Origin: an uncultured Clostridia bacterium
Lineage (GTDB): Bacteria > Bacillota > Clostridia > Christensenellales > UBA1242
Direction: 5' to 3'
Assembly: GCA_937891595.1 (NCBI GenBank)
Contig: CALATF010000040.1
Coordinates: 1 to 19,014, forward strand
DNA length: 19,014 nucleotides
Positions 7,713 through 15,140 of this stretch are shown one piece after another. The notes below the pieces were generated by a model, which made no database searches, was not told the origin of the DNA, and worked only from the letters and a program-made list of their open reading frames with translations. The position numbers and the translations under genes were made by a program. Each line of letters begins with the position of its first letter. The stretch's first letter is position 1.

Positions 7713-8450
7713 TTAACAAAAAGATTTTATTATATTAAGAAACAGCTGAGGTTTTTCCAAAAATGCAAAATGACTGCATTTTTCAAAAGCTATTACTTCA
7801 CAATCTTTTATATGCTTTTTAAAGATTTTTGTAAAGTAAAATGGAGTTTCTTTATCTAATCTCCCCCAAATTAATAATGTTGGAGCACTAATTTTAGATA
7901 ACAGATATGTTTGGTCATAATTTACTATGTTTTTAAAAGTTTCTTTCATGATAGGCGAAAGGTTTTTATAATCTTTGCTACCATAATTATTTAGCTTTTT
8001 ATAAGGAAATAATCTAATTTTTGCTAAAAATTTTAAAAACTTAAACTTTTTTACTTTTAAAAATTTTTTAAATGATTTGTTTTTTATACCCGCACTTCCC
8101 GTTAAAAGTAGCTTATTGACGTAATTTGTAGTCGAAGATAATTGAATAGCAATCCTACCACCAAAAGAATGAGCAACTATATCAACTTTTTGTAAATTTA
8201 ATTTTTTTAGCAATCTTACAATAATATCAGTATAATCTTGTAAATTTAAAGAAGTTTTAGGTTCTTTTGAATATCCAAACGGCGGAAAATCTATTGTTAT
8301 ACACATTTTACTTGGCAAATTCTTGCAAAAATAGTTAAAGCAAGAACCATTCATCCCCCAACCATGTAAAAATAGTATAGGAATGGTCTCTCGATATGTT
8401 TCATTAAATAGATTGTAATAAACTTTTATTTTTTTATAACTATAAATCAT
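7713..8450 (-). CDS. Alpha/beta-fold hydrolase
   Basis: A 245-residue single-domain hydrolase with an intact triad: nucleophile Ser in AHSFGG (S95), Asp in GRLDKETP (D199) and His in CSHFAFLEKP (H227). The oxyanion-hole strand is LHGWGMNG (28-35). Between strands 5 and 6 is a short, very Lys/Phe-rich cap (about 120-150), which could rest on a membrane or bind a lipid. The frame opens at a GTG at 8462, but the ATG at 8450 overlaps the rimI stop as ATGA, a typical translational-coupling start, so I use that. The substrate is unknown. Its place between rimI and the MurF-like gene suggests a cell-envelope or lipid ester substrate, but this is inference. Confidence 0.85.
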   Translation of the reverse strand: MIYSYKKIKVYYNLFNETYRETIPILFLHGWGMNGSCFNYFCKNLPSKMCITIDFPPFGYSKEPKTSLNLQDYTDIIVRLLKKLNLQKVDIVAHSFGGRIAIQLSSTTNYVNKLLLTGSAGIKNKSFKKFLKVKKFKFLKFLAKIRLFPYKKLNNYGSKDYKNLSPIMKETFKNIVNYDQTYLLSKISAPTLLIWGRLDKETPFYFTKIFKKHIKDCEVIAFEKCSHFAFLEKPQLFLNIIKSFC

Positions 8451-8884
8451 AAATAAAGCCACATTATTAATGCGTCATTATCTTTATAGTATTTTTTACG
8501 AATATTTGTTACAACAAATCCATGTTTTTTATAAAAGTTAATAGCTTTGGTATTAGTTTGGTCAACTTCTAAAGATAATGTTTTTACACCATTTTGATTA
8601 GCAACATCTATTATTTTATTTAATAACATAGTTCCTACTTTTTGATTTTGATAATTTTCTTTTACGGCAATCCCGATAATATTATAATCATCTAAACTAT
8701 CAAAAATACCTATGTAGCCTATAACTTCATTATCTTTAACTGCAATAAAATATTTTCGTGTATTTCTTTCAAATTCATCATAGAAACATTCCTTAGTCAT
8801 TTTGTCATTTTCTGGCATAACATCTAAATGAATTTTATACATTTCGTCATAATACAAACCTTGAATATTCTTAATTTCAATCAT
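8447..8884 (-). CDS. rimI: Ribosomal protein alanine N-acetyltransferase, RimI type (GNAT)
   Basis: A 145-residue GNAT acetyltransferase. The acetyl-CoA loop is GIAVKENYQNQKVGTMLL (71-88), followed by LEVDQTNTKAINFYKKHGF (104-122) and the C-terminal KKYYKDNDALIMWL, all typical of RimI, which acetylates the N-terminus of ribosomal protein S18. Its start overlaps the tsaB stop by 8 bases and its TGA overlaps the next gene. The tsaB-rimI order is common in bacteria. Other GNAT substrates cannot be excluded, but the context and tail fit RimI. Confidence 0.88.
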   Translation of the reverse strand: MIEIKNIQGLYYDEMYKIHLDVMPENDKMTKECFYDEFERNTRKYFIAVKDNEVIGYIGIFDSLDDYNIIGIAVKENYQNQKVGTMLLNKIIDVANQNGVKTLSLEVDQTNTKAINFYKKHGFVVTNIRKKYYKDNDALIMWLYL

Positions 8885-9539
8885 TTTTGGCTTGCCTTTT
8901 TAATAATTCTTCTTCAGCTTGCGACAAAGCAAGATATATGGGTTTTAATTCTTGTAAAGGCATGTAAGCATTGTTATTCTTTTTTAATTTTACAAAGTTT
9001 ATATAATCTTCATTTGTGAGAACAATAGTCGCACTTTTTATGTCATGATAATTAAATTCGTCGTTTAAAGAAAACAACATTGCATTTTCATTTTTAATCT
9101 CTTTAATTATATTTTCTGCGTTAAGCAAATTCATTTTTTCTATTATTCCAGTAGAAGAAACTAAAGCAAAATAATATTTTGTTGCTGTACTTTTAATTAC
9201 TATTGCTACTTTTGATTTTATTTGTAATTTGGTAAAAATTGAATGAGTAATTAGCTCAAACTTATTAATTCCTATTACTTTTTTATTAGGCAACGCCATT
9301 AAAAAAGCTTTAACCGTAGAAACGCCTATTCTTACACCTGTAAAAGAACCCGGGCCCAAAACAACACAAAAATTATCTATTTGATTTATAGATTTATTTG
9401 CTTGTGTCATTATTCTATCAATTTCTGGTAATAAATTTTGTAAATGCTTTCCGTTTTTTTCTTGATTACAAAAACTTATGCCGTTATCACTTAAAATCAC
9501 TTTTAATTGTTCATAGCTTGTATCTACAATTAAATCCAT
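8877..9539 (-). CDS. tsaB: tRNA t6A37 threonylcarbamoyladenosine synthesis protein TsaB
   Basis: A 220-residue actin-like ASKHA protein. TsaB is the inactive scaffold partner of TsaD in the cytoplasmic complex that attaches threonylcarbamoyl to A37 of ANN-decoding tRNAs. The start MDLIVDTSYEQL matches the strand-turn of the family ('iLaIDTS'), and GPGSFTGVRIG (62-72) is the family hallmark. The ATG at 9539 follows AAAGGGA about 8 bases upstream. It lies 19 bases after the TsaE fusion gene and overlaps rimI, so t6A genes and rimI are co-transcribed. TsaD is not in the window. Confidence 0.95.
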   Translation of the reverse strand: MDLIVDTSYEQLKVILSDNGISFCNQEKNGKHLQNLLPEIDRIMTQANKSINQIDNFCVVLGPGSFTGVRIGVSTVKAFLMALPNKKVIGINKFELITHSIFTKLQIKSKVAIVIKSTATKYYFALVSSTGIIEKMNLLNAENIIKEIKNENAMLFSLNDEFNYHDIKSATIVLTNEDYINFVKLKKNNNAYMPLQELKPIYLALSQAEEELLKRQAKND

Positions 9540-9558
9540 GGTATATTCCCTTTAAATT

Positions 9559-10899
9559 TTAATTTCCTTGAATATTTTCAAGAATAATATTTCTAGTTGT
9601 TTTTCCTAATTTTACAACAGTTAATTTCTTATAATATTTTGGCAAGTAATTAGTTACTTTTTCTGGCCATTCAATAAATTTTATAGCTGTTTTGTCATCT
9701 AAAATTTCTTCAAAGCCTATATTTACTACTTCTTCTTCATCCTCAATTCTATACATATCAAAATGATAAAAATTATTTTTTGGGGTTTGATAGTTATTTA
9801 CAATAACAAAAGTAGGGCTTGTTATGGCCTTTTTTACACCAGCATGCTTTAAAATACTACGTACTATTACACTTTTACCTGCGCCCAAGTCACCGCTTAA
9901 TAATATTGTATCCCCTGGCATCAAGTATGATAAAATATCTTTGGCAACTTTCTCTGTTTTCTTTTCACATGTAGAAACACTTGACATAACAACTTTGTCT
10001 AAACTTACATTTTTTGCAAAAACATAAAAATAATTTTCTAATTTTTTAAATAATAAAGGTAAAATTAATGTAATTATTAAACCAACAATAAAGTACTTTA
10101 AAAAACTAAAAAATACAATACCTGGTAAAACAAAATAACAAAAATAATAGTAACCTATAAGAATTATAAGAGTTAAAAACAATTTAAAAGATGTGAAAAT
10201 TAAATTATTTTTGTTTTGATATTTAATAAACTTAGCTTCTAGCAAAGAACCTAGTAATATAGACATTGAAATACCTATAAATTCTAATATCGTTGCGTTT
10301 TCAAAATTATTAGTAAATAACTGATTTGAAAAGCATAATAAAAAAATTGTTAAAATAGGAAAAACAATATAAAAATATAAACTAATTTTTTTTATTTTTA
10401 CAAACTTGATAATGATTAAAGAAATAATAAAGCCAAGCGCTAAACCCACAAAAACATCAAGTAAATAACTTTTTGCAATGTATAATTGAGTTAAACCTGT
10501 AGTTAAACAAATTAAAGTTAAAATAAAAACAAAAATACCATTAGCCTTTCTTGTTCTTTTTAGTTTATTTGAATTAAAAATATATGTCGAATTTTGCGAA
10601 ACCATTATGGAACTTGCGTTTGGAAAAGAACTTCCATATAAATTTCTAGACGCAAACAAGCTTTCGTTTGCTTCAAAAGGTCTTGGTCTATTAATTACAT
10701 TTTTTAACAATAATGTACCAAAAATAAAACCGCTTGCATATGCTAACCAGTATTTGAAAGCATATGTTTTATTAACAATTAAAAAGAAAAAGGCAAACAA
10801 CAAAACAAAAAAAGGTAATTGACCTAAAAAGTCAAAAACCGTTGCTATAGTTGTTAACCACCCTGTAGCTAGCTTTTGTAGAGAAACTATTAAGTTCAT
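9559..10899 (-). CDS. tsaE: Fusion of a PAP2-like membrane domain with TsaE
   Basis: One open frame of 446 residues. The C-terminal domain (about 305-446) is a complete TsaE, the ATPase of the t6A complex: Walker A GDLGAGKS (336-343), SPTFVIVNNY (361-370), HFDMYRIEDEEE (379-390) and IEWPEKV (409-415). Residues 1-290 form a multi-pass membrane domain resembling PAP2 phosphatases, with the first motif intact (K66 to R73-P74). The second motif PSGH reads PNAS (93-96) and the third has lost its His (AKSYLLD, 142-148), so phosphatase activity is unlikely. The start at 10899 has AAGGAG 6-8 bases upstream. An internal ATG at 9987 (Met305) lacks a ribosome binding site, so a genuine fusion is favoured over two genes. 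It sits between rsfS and tsaB. TsaE is certain; the PAP2 label is by motif. Confidence 0.85.
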   Translation of the reverse strand: MNLIVSLQKLATGWLTTIATVFDFLGQLPFFVLLFAFFFLIVNKTYAFKYWLAYASGFIFGTLLLKNVINRPRPFEANESLFASRNLYGSSFPNASSIMVSQNSTYIFNSNKLKRTRKANGIFVFILTLICLTTGLTQLYIAKSYLLDVFVGLALGFIISLIIIKFVKIKKISLYFYIVFPILTIFLLCFSNQLFTNNFENATILEFIGISMSILLGSLLEAKFIKYQNKNNLIFTSFKLFLTLIILIGYYYFCYFVLPGIVFFSFLKYFIVGLIITLILPLLFKKLENYFYVFAKNVSLDKVVMSSVSTCEKKTEKVAKDILSYLMPGDTILLSGDLGAGKSVIVRSILKHAGVKKAITSPTFVIVNNYQTPKNNFYHFDMYRIEDEEEVVNIGFEEILDDKTAIKFIEWPEKVTNYLPKYYKKLTVVKLGKTTRNIILENIQGN

Positions 10900-10926
10900 A
10901 ACCTTCTCCTTATATTCTTAAGGTTT

Positions 10927-11421
10927 TTATTTATCCTTTTTTATATTTTTTATTTTTTTAACATTTACTTTAGTTTTTGTAATTTTAACTTTTTGTTTTT
11001 TTATTTTTTTATCTTTCTTTAATTTTTTACTATTTAACTTTTCTATCTTCTCTTTTTTTATTAAGGCTTTTTTAATTTTTTCGTAAGATTTAGTATTACT
11101 TCCCTCAGTAATAAGTTTTTCAAGATTATAATATTCCCTTTTTTGCTTTGTAAAAATATGAACTATTATTTCATTTAAATCTAGAACAATCCATTCGCTA
11201 TAATTAAAGCCTTCCCTATTAACAACTTGTATATTAAATTTTTCTAGTTCGCTTTCCAAATAATCTGCTAAAGCTTTTGTGTGTGCTATACTTGTTGCAG
11301 TGGCAACAATAAAATATTTTGCCACGCTAGAAATTTTAGAAGTATCGCTTACAACAATATCCTCTGCTTTTTTATCTTCTAAAAGTTTACAAATATTTAA
11401 AACTTCCTGCGTAAATTTCAT
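10927..11421 (-). CDS. rsfS: Ribosomal silencing factor RsfS with a lysine-rich tail
   Basis: Residues 1-107 are a standard RsfS (Iojap) domain: VSDTSKISSVAKYFIVATA (24-42), the TKALADYLESEL helix, NREGFNYSEWIVLDLNEIIVHIF (68-90) and REYYNLEKL (95-103). RsfS binds ribosomal protein L14 and prevents subunit joining when nutrients are scarce. Most family members end soon after this. Here a further 55 residues follow, and 25 of the last 50 are Lys, which suggests RNA or ribosome contact. The start at 11421 has AGGAG about 8 bases upstream. It is the first gene of the large minus-strand operon, with the TsaE fusion 27 bases on. Confidence 0.93.
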   Translation of the reverse strand: MKFTQEVLNICKLLEDKKAEDIVVSDTSKISSVAKYFIVATATSIAHTKALADYLESELEKFNIQVVNREGFNYSEWIVLDLNEIIVHIFTKQKREYYNLEKLITEGSNTKSYEKIKKALIKKEKIEKLNSKKLKKDKKIKKQKVKITKTKVNVKKIKNIKKDK

Positions 11422-11446
11422 ACAAAATCTCCTATTATTATGTTAT

Positions 11447-11455
11447 ATCATAGCA
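11447..11455 (-). promoter_or_regulatory. Candidate extended -10 promoter of the rsfS operon
   Basis: On the minus strand TGC-TATGAT, with the hexamer at 11452-11447, is an extended -10 element about 26 bases before the rsfS start. There is no good -35; the region at that distance is a T-run. Confidence 0.4.
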
Positions 11456-11533
11456 AAAAAAAACACAACAAAAAATTTTTATAATTTTTATTATAAACAG
11501 ATTTAAATTTTAAAAATTGTAAATATTTATAAT

Positions 11534-12346
11534 ATGAAAAATTTTAGATTAGCAAATATAATTGATTTTATTTTTACAAATATTTTAATTTTTTTAATAG
11601 TTTTTGTTTGGCTTAAATTTTTTAATAAAAATATACTTTATTCGTTTATATTAAGTTTATTCTTTTTAGTTATTTTTAACTTATTAAAAGTCTTTTTTAA
11701 AGGTAAAAAAACAACTAAACTTAAATTAAATAAAAATTTAGAAAAAGATATAGAACTTTACATGTATTCATTAATTAGCAATACTAATGAAGAAAATTTG
11801 CTTTTTTTTAAAAATATATTAAAAAAATTTAATCCTACAACCGAAAATAATATTATATTTTATAAAAAAAATGAAATTAAGTATGCTCTATGCCCTTTAT
11901 TTGAAAGTGCTAACCTAAATATAGAAAAAGCTTTAAAAAATATTTCTTGTTGTAAAACAAAAAATATTAAGAATATTTTAATTCTTTGTTCTATCTGCCA
12001 AAAAAAAGACAAGATTTTATTAGAACAAATTTCAGAAATGAATATTAAAATTTATCAAAAAAAAGAAATTTATTTAAATTTATTTAAGCCTTCTAATACT
12101 TATCCAAATATAAAGTTTAATTTTAAAGAAAGTAAAAAAATTAAAATTTATGAACTGCTAGAAATAAGTTTTAATAAATCTAAAGCAAAAGGATATTTTT
12201 TAAGCGGAATATTTATATTTTTTTGTAGCTTTATTATGAAATATAATATTTACTATGTACTTATGAGTTCTATCTTGTTTACTTTTGCATTAATCTCATA
12301 TATTAAAAAAGACAAAAGTATAAAAAAAGAAACTTTATTAGATTAA
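11534..12346 (+). CDS. Unrecognised four-helix membrane protein with a cytosolic middle domain
   Basis: 270 residues that I cannot assign to a family. Two hydrophobic helices (about 11-30 and 33-55) are followed by a soluble Lys/Asn-rich region (about 60-215) and two more helices (about 220-237 and 239-256). The middle contains paired Cys (C139-C140, C152, C155) and an alternating segment NIKNILILCS...LLEQISEMNIKIYQKKEIYLNLF (144-184). That segment looks faintly like the end of a Mrr-type nuclease fold, but no catalytic D-E-K set is visible. No Shine-Dalgarno sequence precedes the ATG, although other genes here have one. It is on the strand opposite to both flanking ribosome-factor genes, in the place where nadD and yqeK often lie. 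Very AT-rich even for this window. Confidence 0.75.
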   Translation: MKNFRLANIIDFIFTNILIFLIVFVWLKFFNKNILYSFILSLFFLVIFNLLKVFFKGKKTTKLKLNKNLEKDIELYMYSLISNTNEENLLFFKNILKKFNPTTENNIIFYKKNEIKYALCPLFESANLNIEKALKNISCCKTKNIKNILILCSICQKKDKILLEQISEMNIKIYQKKEIYLNLFKPSNTYPNIKFNFKESKKIKIYELLEISFNKSKAKGYFLSGIFIFFCSFIMKYNIYYVLMSSILFTFALISYIKKDKSIKKETLLD

Positions 12347-12376
12347 TTTTAAATTTATATTTTTTATTTAAATACA

Positions 12377-12404
12377 AAAAACCTTTGAAAATTCAAAGGT
12401 TTTT
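12377..12404. terminator. Bidirectional terminator between the orphan membrane gene and yhbY
   Basis: An uninterrupted AAAAACCTTTGAA / TTCAAAGGTTTTT hairpin between genes converging from 12346 and 12408. It has A/T runs on both sides, so it can serve both. Confidence 0.85.
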
Positions 12405-12407
12405 AAT

Positions 12408-12695
12408 TTATAAGACATGTATTTTTAATTTAGTGTTTAGTTTATATAAAACAACTTTTCTTCCTATTACAGCAACTATTTCGCAAGATAAGTGTTGCGA
12501 TAAAGCATCTGCTATTTCTCTAGGTGAATTATCACAATTTTGTAGAATATTAATTTTAATAAGTTCTCTTGCTTGTAAAACCTGCTTTATGCCTTCAATA
12601 TTATTTTCACTAAGCCCATCTTTACCTACTTGAAAAACAGGACTTTGATTTGCAATTAAGCTTTTTAATTTTGCTCTATCTTTAGAAGTAATCAT
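12408..12695 (-). CDS. yhbY: YhbY/CRM-domain RNA-binding protein
   Basis: A 95-residue single CRM domain, the full size of the family. YhbY proteins associate with pre-50S ribosomal particles. Family features are FQVGKDGLSENNIEGIKQVLQARELIKI (21-48), with the GLSE turn, and IVAVIGRKVVLYK (73-85), with the GxxxxxYR-like end. The start has AAGGAA upstream. It lies 38 bases after obgE on the same strand, a common pairing of two ribosome assembly factors, and ends at a shared terminator. Confidence 0.93.
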   Translation of the reverse strand: MITSKDRAKLKSLIANQSPVFQVGKDGLSENNIEGIKQVLQARELIKINILQNCDNSPREIADALSQHLSCEIVAVIGRKVVLYKLNTKLKIHVL

Positions 12696-12733
12696 TTAAT
12701 TTTTCCTTTTTATAAATAAATTTAATTAATTTA

Positions 12734-13999
12734 TTACTCAACGTATTCAAAATCGACTTTGCCTATTCTAATAGTATCGCCATCTTTTACACCTTTTTCA
12801 CGAAGCATATCAACAATACCATCATTTTTAAGTCTTTTCCAGAAATATGATAATGATTCATAATCGTTAACAACAATACCTCTTGCTACGTTATCTATAA
12901 ACCCACCGCTAATTTCATAGGTTGAAGAATTTATTTTTGTAATTTCTACTCCTGTTTTATCTTTCTTATCAAAACCAAATTCTTCTACATCAACCGGAAC
13001 TTGAGGAGGCAACTTTTCAAGCTCTATCCAAATATTTTTGATTAAATCTTGAATGTTTTCACGGCATAGGGCCGATATACACACAACTTTGTGTTTATTT
13101 TTAATTTTATGTTTAAATTCTTCAACAACAAAATAATCTCTTATTTTGTCTATTTTATTTAAAACTACAATTTGAGGTAATCCAGCTAAAACTTTATTAA
13201 ATTTTGCAAGTTCTTTATTAATAACTAAATAATCTTGATAAGGGTCTCTGCCATCAGTCGAAGAAATATCAATAACATGAACAAGCATTCTTGTTCTTTC
13301 TATATGTTTTAAAAATTCGTGTCCCAAACCTTGCCCTTCGCTTGCACCATCAATAAGTCCAGGAATATCTGCAACTACAAAACTATGGTCGTAATATTTT
13401 ACTACGCCTAAATTTGGTGAAAGTGTAGTAAAATGATAATTTGCAATTTTTGGTTTTGCATTAGATACTACAGAAAGAAGTGTGCTTTTACCAACATTTG
13501 GGTAACCTATTAAACCAACATCAGCAAGGGTTTTTAATTCTAATATAACGGAATGTTCTTTTGTTACTTCACCTGTTTGAGAAAAGTGAGGAGCTTGTCT
13601 TGTTGCAGTTTTAAAGAAAGCATTCCCCTTTCCTCCCTCGCCACCTTTAAGAAGAACATAGTCTTTATCAAAATAAAATAAGTCGGCAATAATTTTTTTA
13701 GTTTCAAAATCTCTTACAATAGTGCCCTGTGGAACGCTTATAATTAAGTCCTTACCACTTTTACCATTTTTATTGTTCTTTTGCCCCTGCTCGCCATTTT
13801 CGGCCTTAAAATGCGTGCTGTATTTAAAAGATACCAAATTATTGATATCTTTACTAACTTTAAATATAACATCTCCGCCCTTTCCGCCGTTACCACCATT
13901 TGGGCCACCATTAGCAATACCTTTTTCTCTTCTAAAAGAAATTGCTCCTTTCCCGCCGTTACCTGCTTTAATAAAAATTCTTGCCGTATCAACAAACAT
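12734..13999 (-). CDS. obgE: GTPase ObgE/CgtA
   Basis: A full 421-residue Obg GTPase needed for late 50S assembly and linked to the stress alarmone ppGpp. Domains in order: the Gly-rich Obg fold (1-158), with repeats such as GGPNGGNGGKGGD (31-43); the G domain, with G1 GYPNVGKST (165-173), G2 TTLSPNLGV (191-199), G3 DIPG (211-214), G4 NKID (281-284) and G5 ISA (308-310); and a C-terminal OCT domain (about 340-421), as in many Firmicutes. The start at 13999 has AAAGGAT about 10 bases upstream. rplU and rpmA, frequent neighbours elsewhere, are absent. Co-transcribed with yhbY. Confidence 0.97.
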   Translation of the reverse strand: MFVDTARIFIKAGNGGKGAISFRREKGIANGGPNGGNGGKGGDVIFKVSKDINNLVSFKYSTHFKAENGEQGQKNNKNGKSGKDLIISVPQGTIVRDFETKKIIADLFYFDKDYVLLKGGEGGKGNAFFKTATRQAPHFSQTGEVTKEHSVILELKTLADVGLIGYPNVGKSTLLSVVSNAKPKIANYHFTTLSPNLGVVKYYDHSFVVADIPGLIDGASEGQGLGHEFLKHIERTRMLVHVIDISSTDGRDPYQDYLVINKELAKFNKVLAGLPQIVVLNKIDKIRDYFVVEEFKHKIKNKHKVVCISALCRENIQDLIKNIWIELEKLPPQVPVDVEEFGFDKKDKTGVEITKINSSTYEISGGFIDNVARGIVVNDYESLSYFWKRLKNDGIVDMLREKGVKDGDTIRIGKVDFEYVE

Positions 14000-14048
14000 T
14001 TTTCATTTTATCCTTTTTTTATAATTCTTAATTATTATAATATAAAAC

Positions 14049-14085
14049 AAAAAAATTATAAAGAGAATTAAGTTATAATTTTTTT
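14049..14085 (-). terminator. Weak AT-only terminator at the nth stop
   Basis: AAAAAAATTATAA (14049-14061) pairs with TTATAATTTTTTT (14073-14085), and the minus-strand product ends in seven T. The stem overlaps the nth TAA stop. With no G-C pairs it may terminate only partly, letting some transcription reach obgE. Confidence 0.45.
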
Positions 14086-14714
14086 TGTTTTTTATTTTTT
14101 AAATATTCACAATATATACGCAACTCGCAATCTTTACAATTAGGGTTTTGAGATTTACAAACATATCTACCAAACAAAACTAGATAATGATGAAACTGAG
14201 ACCATTTAGGCTTGTCCACAACTTTTTGAAGAGCAAGCTCGCAACTTATAGGTGTTTTAGATTTAGCAATCCCCAACCTATTTGAAACTCTAAAAACATG
14301 CGTATCTACTGCTATAGCTTGTTTTGAAAAACCTACTGACAATACCACATTTGCCGTTTTTCTACCTACACCTGATAATTTAACCAACTGTTCAAATTCT
14401 CCCGGTACATCACAATTAAAATTATTAACAACATCATTAGCCATTTTTATTAAGTTTTTTGCTTTGCTTTTATAAAACCCACAAGAATAAATACTTTTTT
14501 CTAACTCATTTATGTCAGCATTAGCTAAGCTTAAAATAGTTGGATATTTTTCAAATAAATCTTTAGTTACAATATTTACCCTTTTATCTGTACATCTAGC
14601 AGATAAAATAACAGCAACTATAAGTTCATAATTGTTTTTAAAGTTTAGCTCACAACTAGCCTCTCCAAACCTTTTATATAATAAATTATAAATATCATTT
14701 ACCTTTTGTTTCAT
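14073..14714 (-). CDS. nth: Endonuclease III (DNA glycosylase/AP lyase)
   Basis: 213 residues, the usual length. It removes oxidised pyrimidines and cuts abasic sites. The helix-hairpin-helix LSGVGRKTANVV (113-124) carries the catalytic Lys (K119), and AVDTHVFR (135-142) the catalytic Asp (D137). The C-terminal Cys-x6-Cys-x2-Cys-x5-Cys (C186, C193, C196, C202) binds a 4Fe-4S cluster. The frame is open to 14855, but that longer start would overlap the DUF3343 gene and lies upstream of the predicted promoter at 14767-14775. The Met at 14714 begins the family alignment, with a modest AAAGAGAA upstream, so I use it. Confidence 0.94.
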   Translation of the reverse strand: MKQKVNDIYNLLYKRFGEASCELNFKNNYELIVAVILSARCTDKRVNIVTKDLFEKYPTILSLANADINELEKSIYSCGFYKSKAKNLIKMANDVVNNFNCDVPGEFEQLVKLSGVGRKTANVVLSVGFSKQAIAVDTHVFRVSNRLGIAKSKTPISCELALQKVVDKPKWSQFHHYLVLFGRYVCKSQNPNCKDCELRIYCEYLKNKKQKKL

Positions 14715-14766
14715 AAACAATTCTCTTTTAATTTTTACAATGTTAATTATATTTTGTTTCAAAAAT

Positions 14767-14775
14767 ATTATAGCA
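14767..14775 (-). promoter_or_regulatory. Extended -10 promoter of nth
   Basis: On the minus strand TGC-TATAAT, with the hexamer at 14772-14767, a perfect -10 with the TG extension. The -35 is poor, as is common with extended -10 sites. Predicted start near 14760, about 46 bases before the nth ATG. Confidence 0.55.
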
Positions 14776-14808
14776 CATTTTATAAAAAACAAAATAAAAA
14801 TTAAAAGA

Positions 14809-15054
14809 TTAAGCCAGTTTATACTCGTTTTCACTTGAATAATAAATTCCAGCAAAAGTATAAAATTGACGACGCTTTAAAATATCCTTTGCTAAACCTA
14901 GTGATGCAGGCGAAATTTTAGCCGATATACCACAAGAAATAGAAAGCTGCCTTGGAGTATTAATTATAGAAACAATACTTCCATAAGAATTTAATATATT
15001 AACAAATTTCATAGTTTCGCTTCTTGACCTAAAAACTACCAAATAATAACTCAT
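14809..15054 (-). CDS. DUF3343 putative sulfur/selenium carrier-like protein
   Basis: An 81-residue protein. It begins with a strand-helix (YYLVVFRSRSETMKFVNIL), followed by IINTPRQLSISCGISAKI, matching the 'PtPr-isssCGl' motif of DUF3343, whose single conserved Cys (here C40) is thought to carry sulfur or selenium. The frame is open to a TTG at 15072, but AAAGGA (15066-15061) is placed 6 bases before the ATG at 15054. It diverges from a class V cysteine desulfurase across 86 bases, a partnership seen for this family. The biochemical role is not established. Confidence 0.8.
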   Translation of the reverse strand: MSYYLVVFRSRSETMKFVNILNSYGSIVSIINTPRQLSISCGISAKISPASLGLAKDILKRRQFYTFAGIYYSSENEYKLA

Positions 15055-15128
15055 ACAATATCCTTTTAACAAAATTAACTACAATACAATATATTAATTA
15101 AAAAGAAAATTTGATTTTAATATTATAA

Positions 15129-15136
15129 AAAGGTGA
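15129..15136 (+). promoter_or_regulatory. Ribosome binding site supporting a TTG start
   Basis: AAAGGTGA lies 4 bases before the TTG at 15141, a good Shine-Dalgarno match that supports this unusual start codon for the desulfurase. No ATG fits the conserved N-terminus (YFDNAAT). Confidence 0.7.
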
Positions 15137-15140
15137 AAAT

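Noticed and set aside
9984..9990. An internal ATG (9987) as an independent tsaE start.
   Set aside because: No Shine-Dalgarno sequence or promoter precedes it, and the frame is continuous with the membrane domain. It is kept as a way to refute the fusion.
11528..11533. TATAAT immediately before the ATG of the orphan membrane gene as its promoter.
   Set aside because: A -10 touching the start codon would place transcription start inside the gene, and no -35 is present.
13722..14071. Three overlapping frames opposite or out of frame with the start of obgE, one very rich in Pro and Leu.
   Set aside because: They are mirror products of the Gly-rich Obg fold codons. They lack a ribosome binding site, and obgE itself is fully conserved.
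14715..14855. A 47-residue hydrophobic N-terminal extension of nth.
   Set aside because: It overlaps the DUF3343 gene, lies upstream of a near-perfect extended -10 promoter, and is not part of the endonuclease III family.
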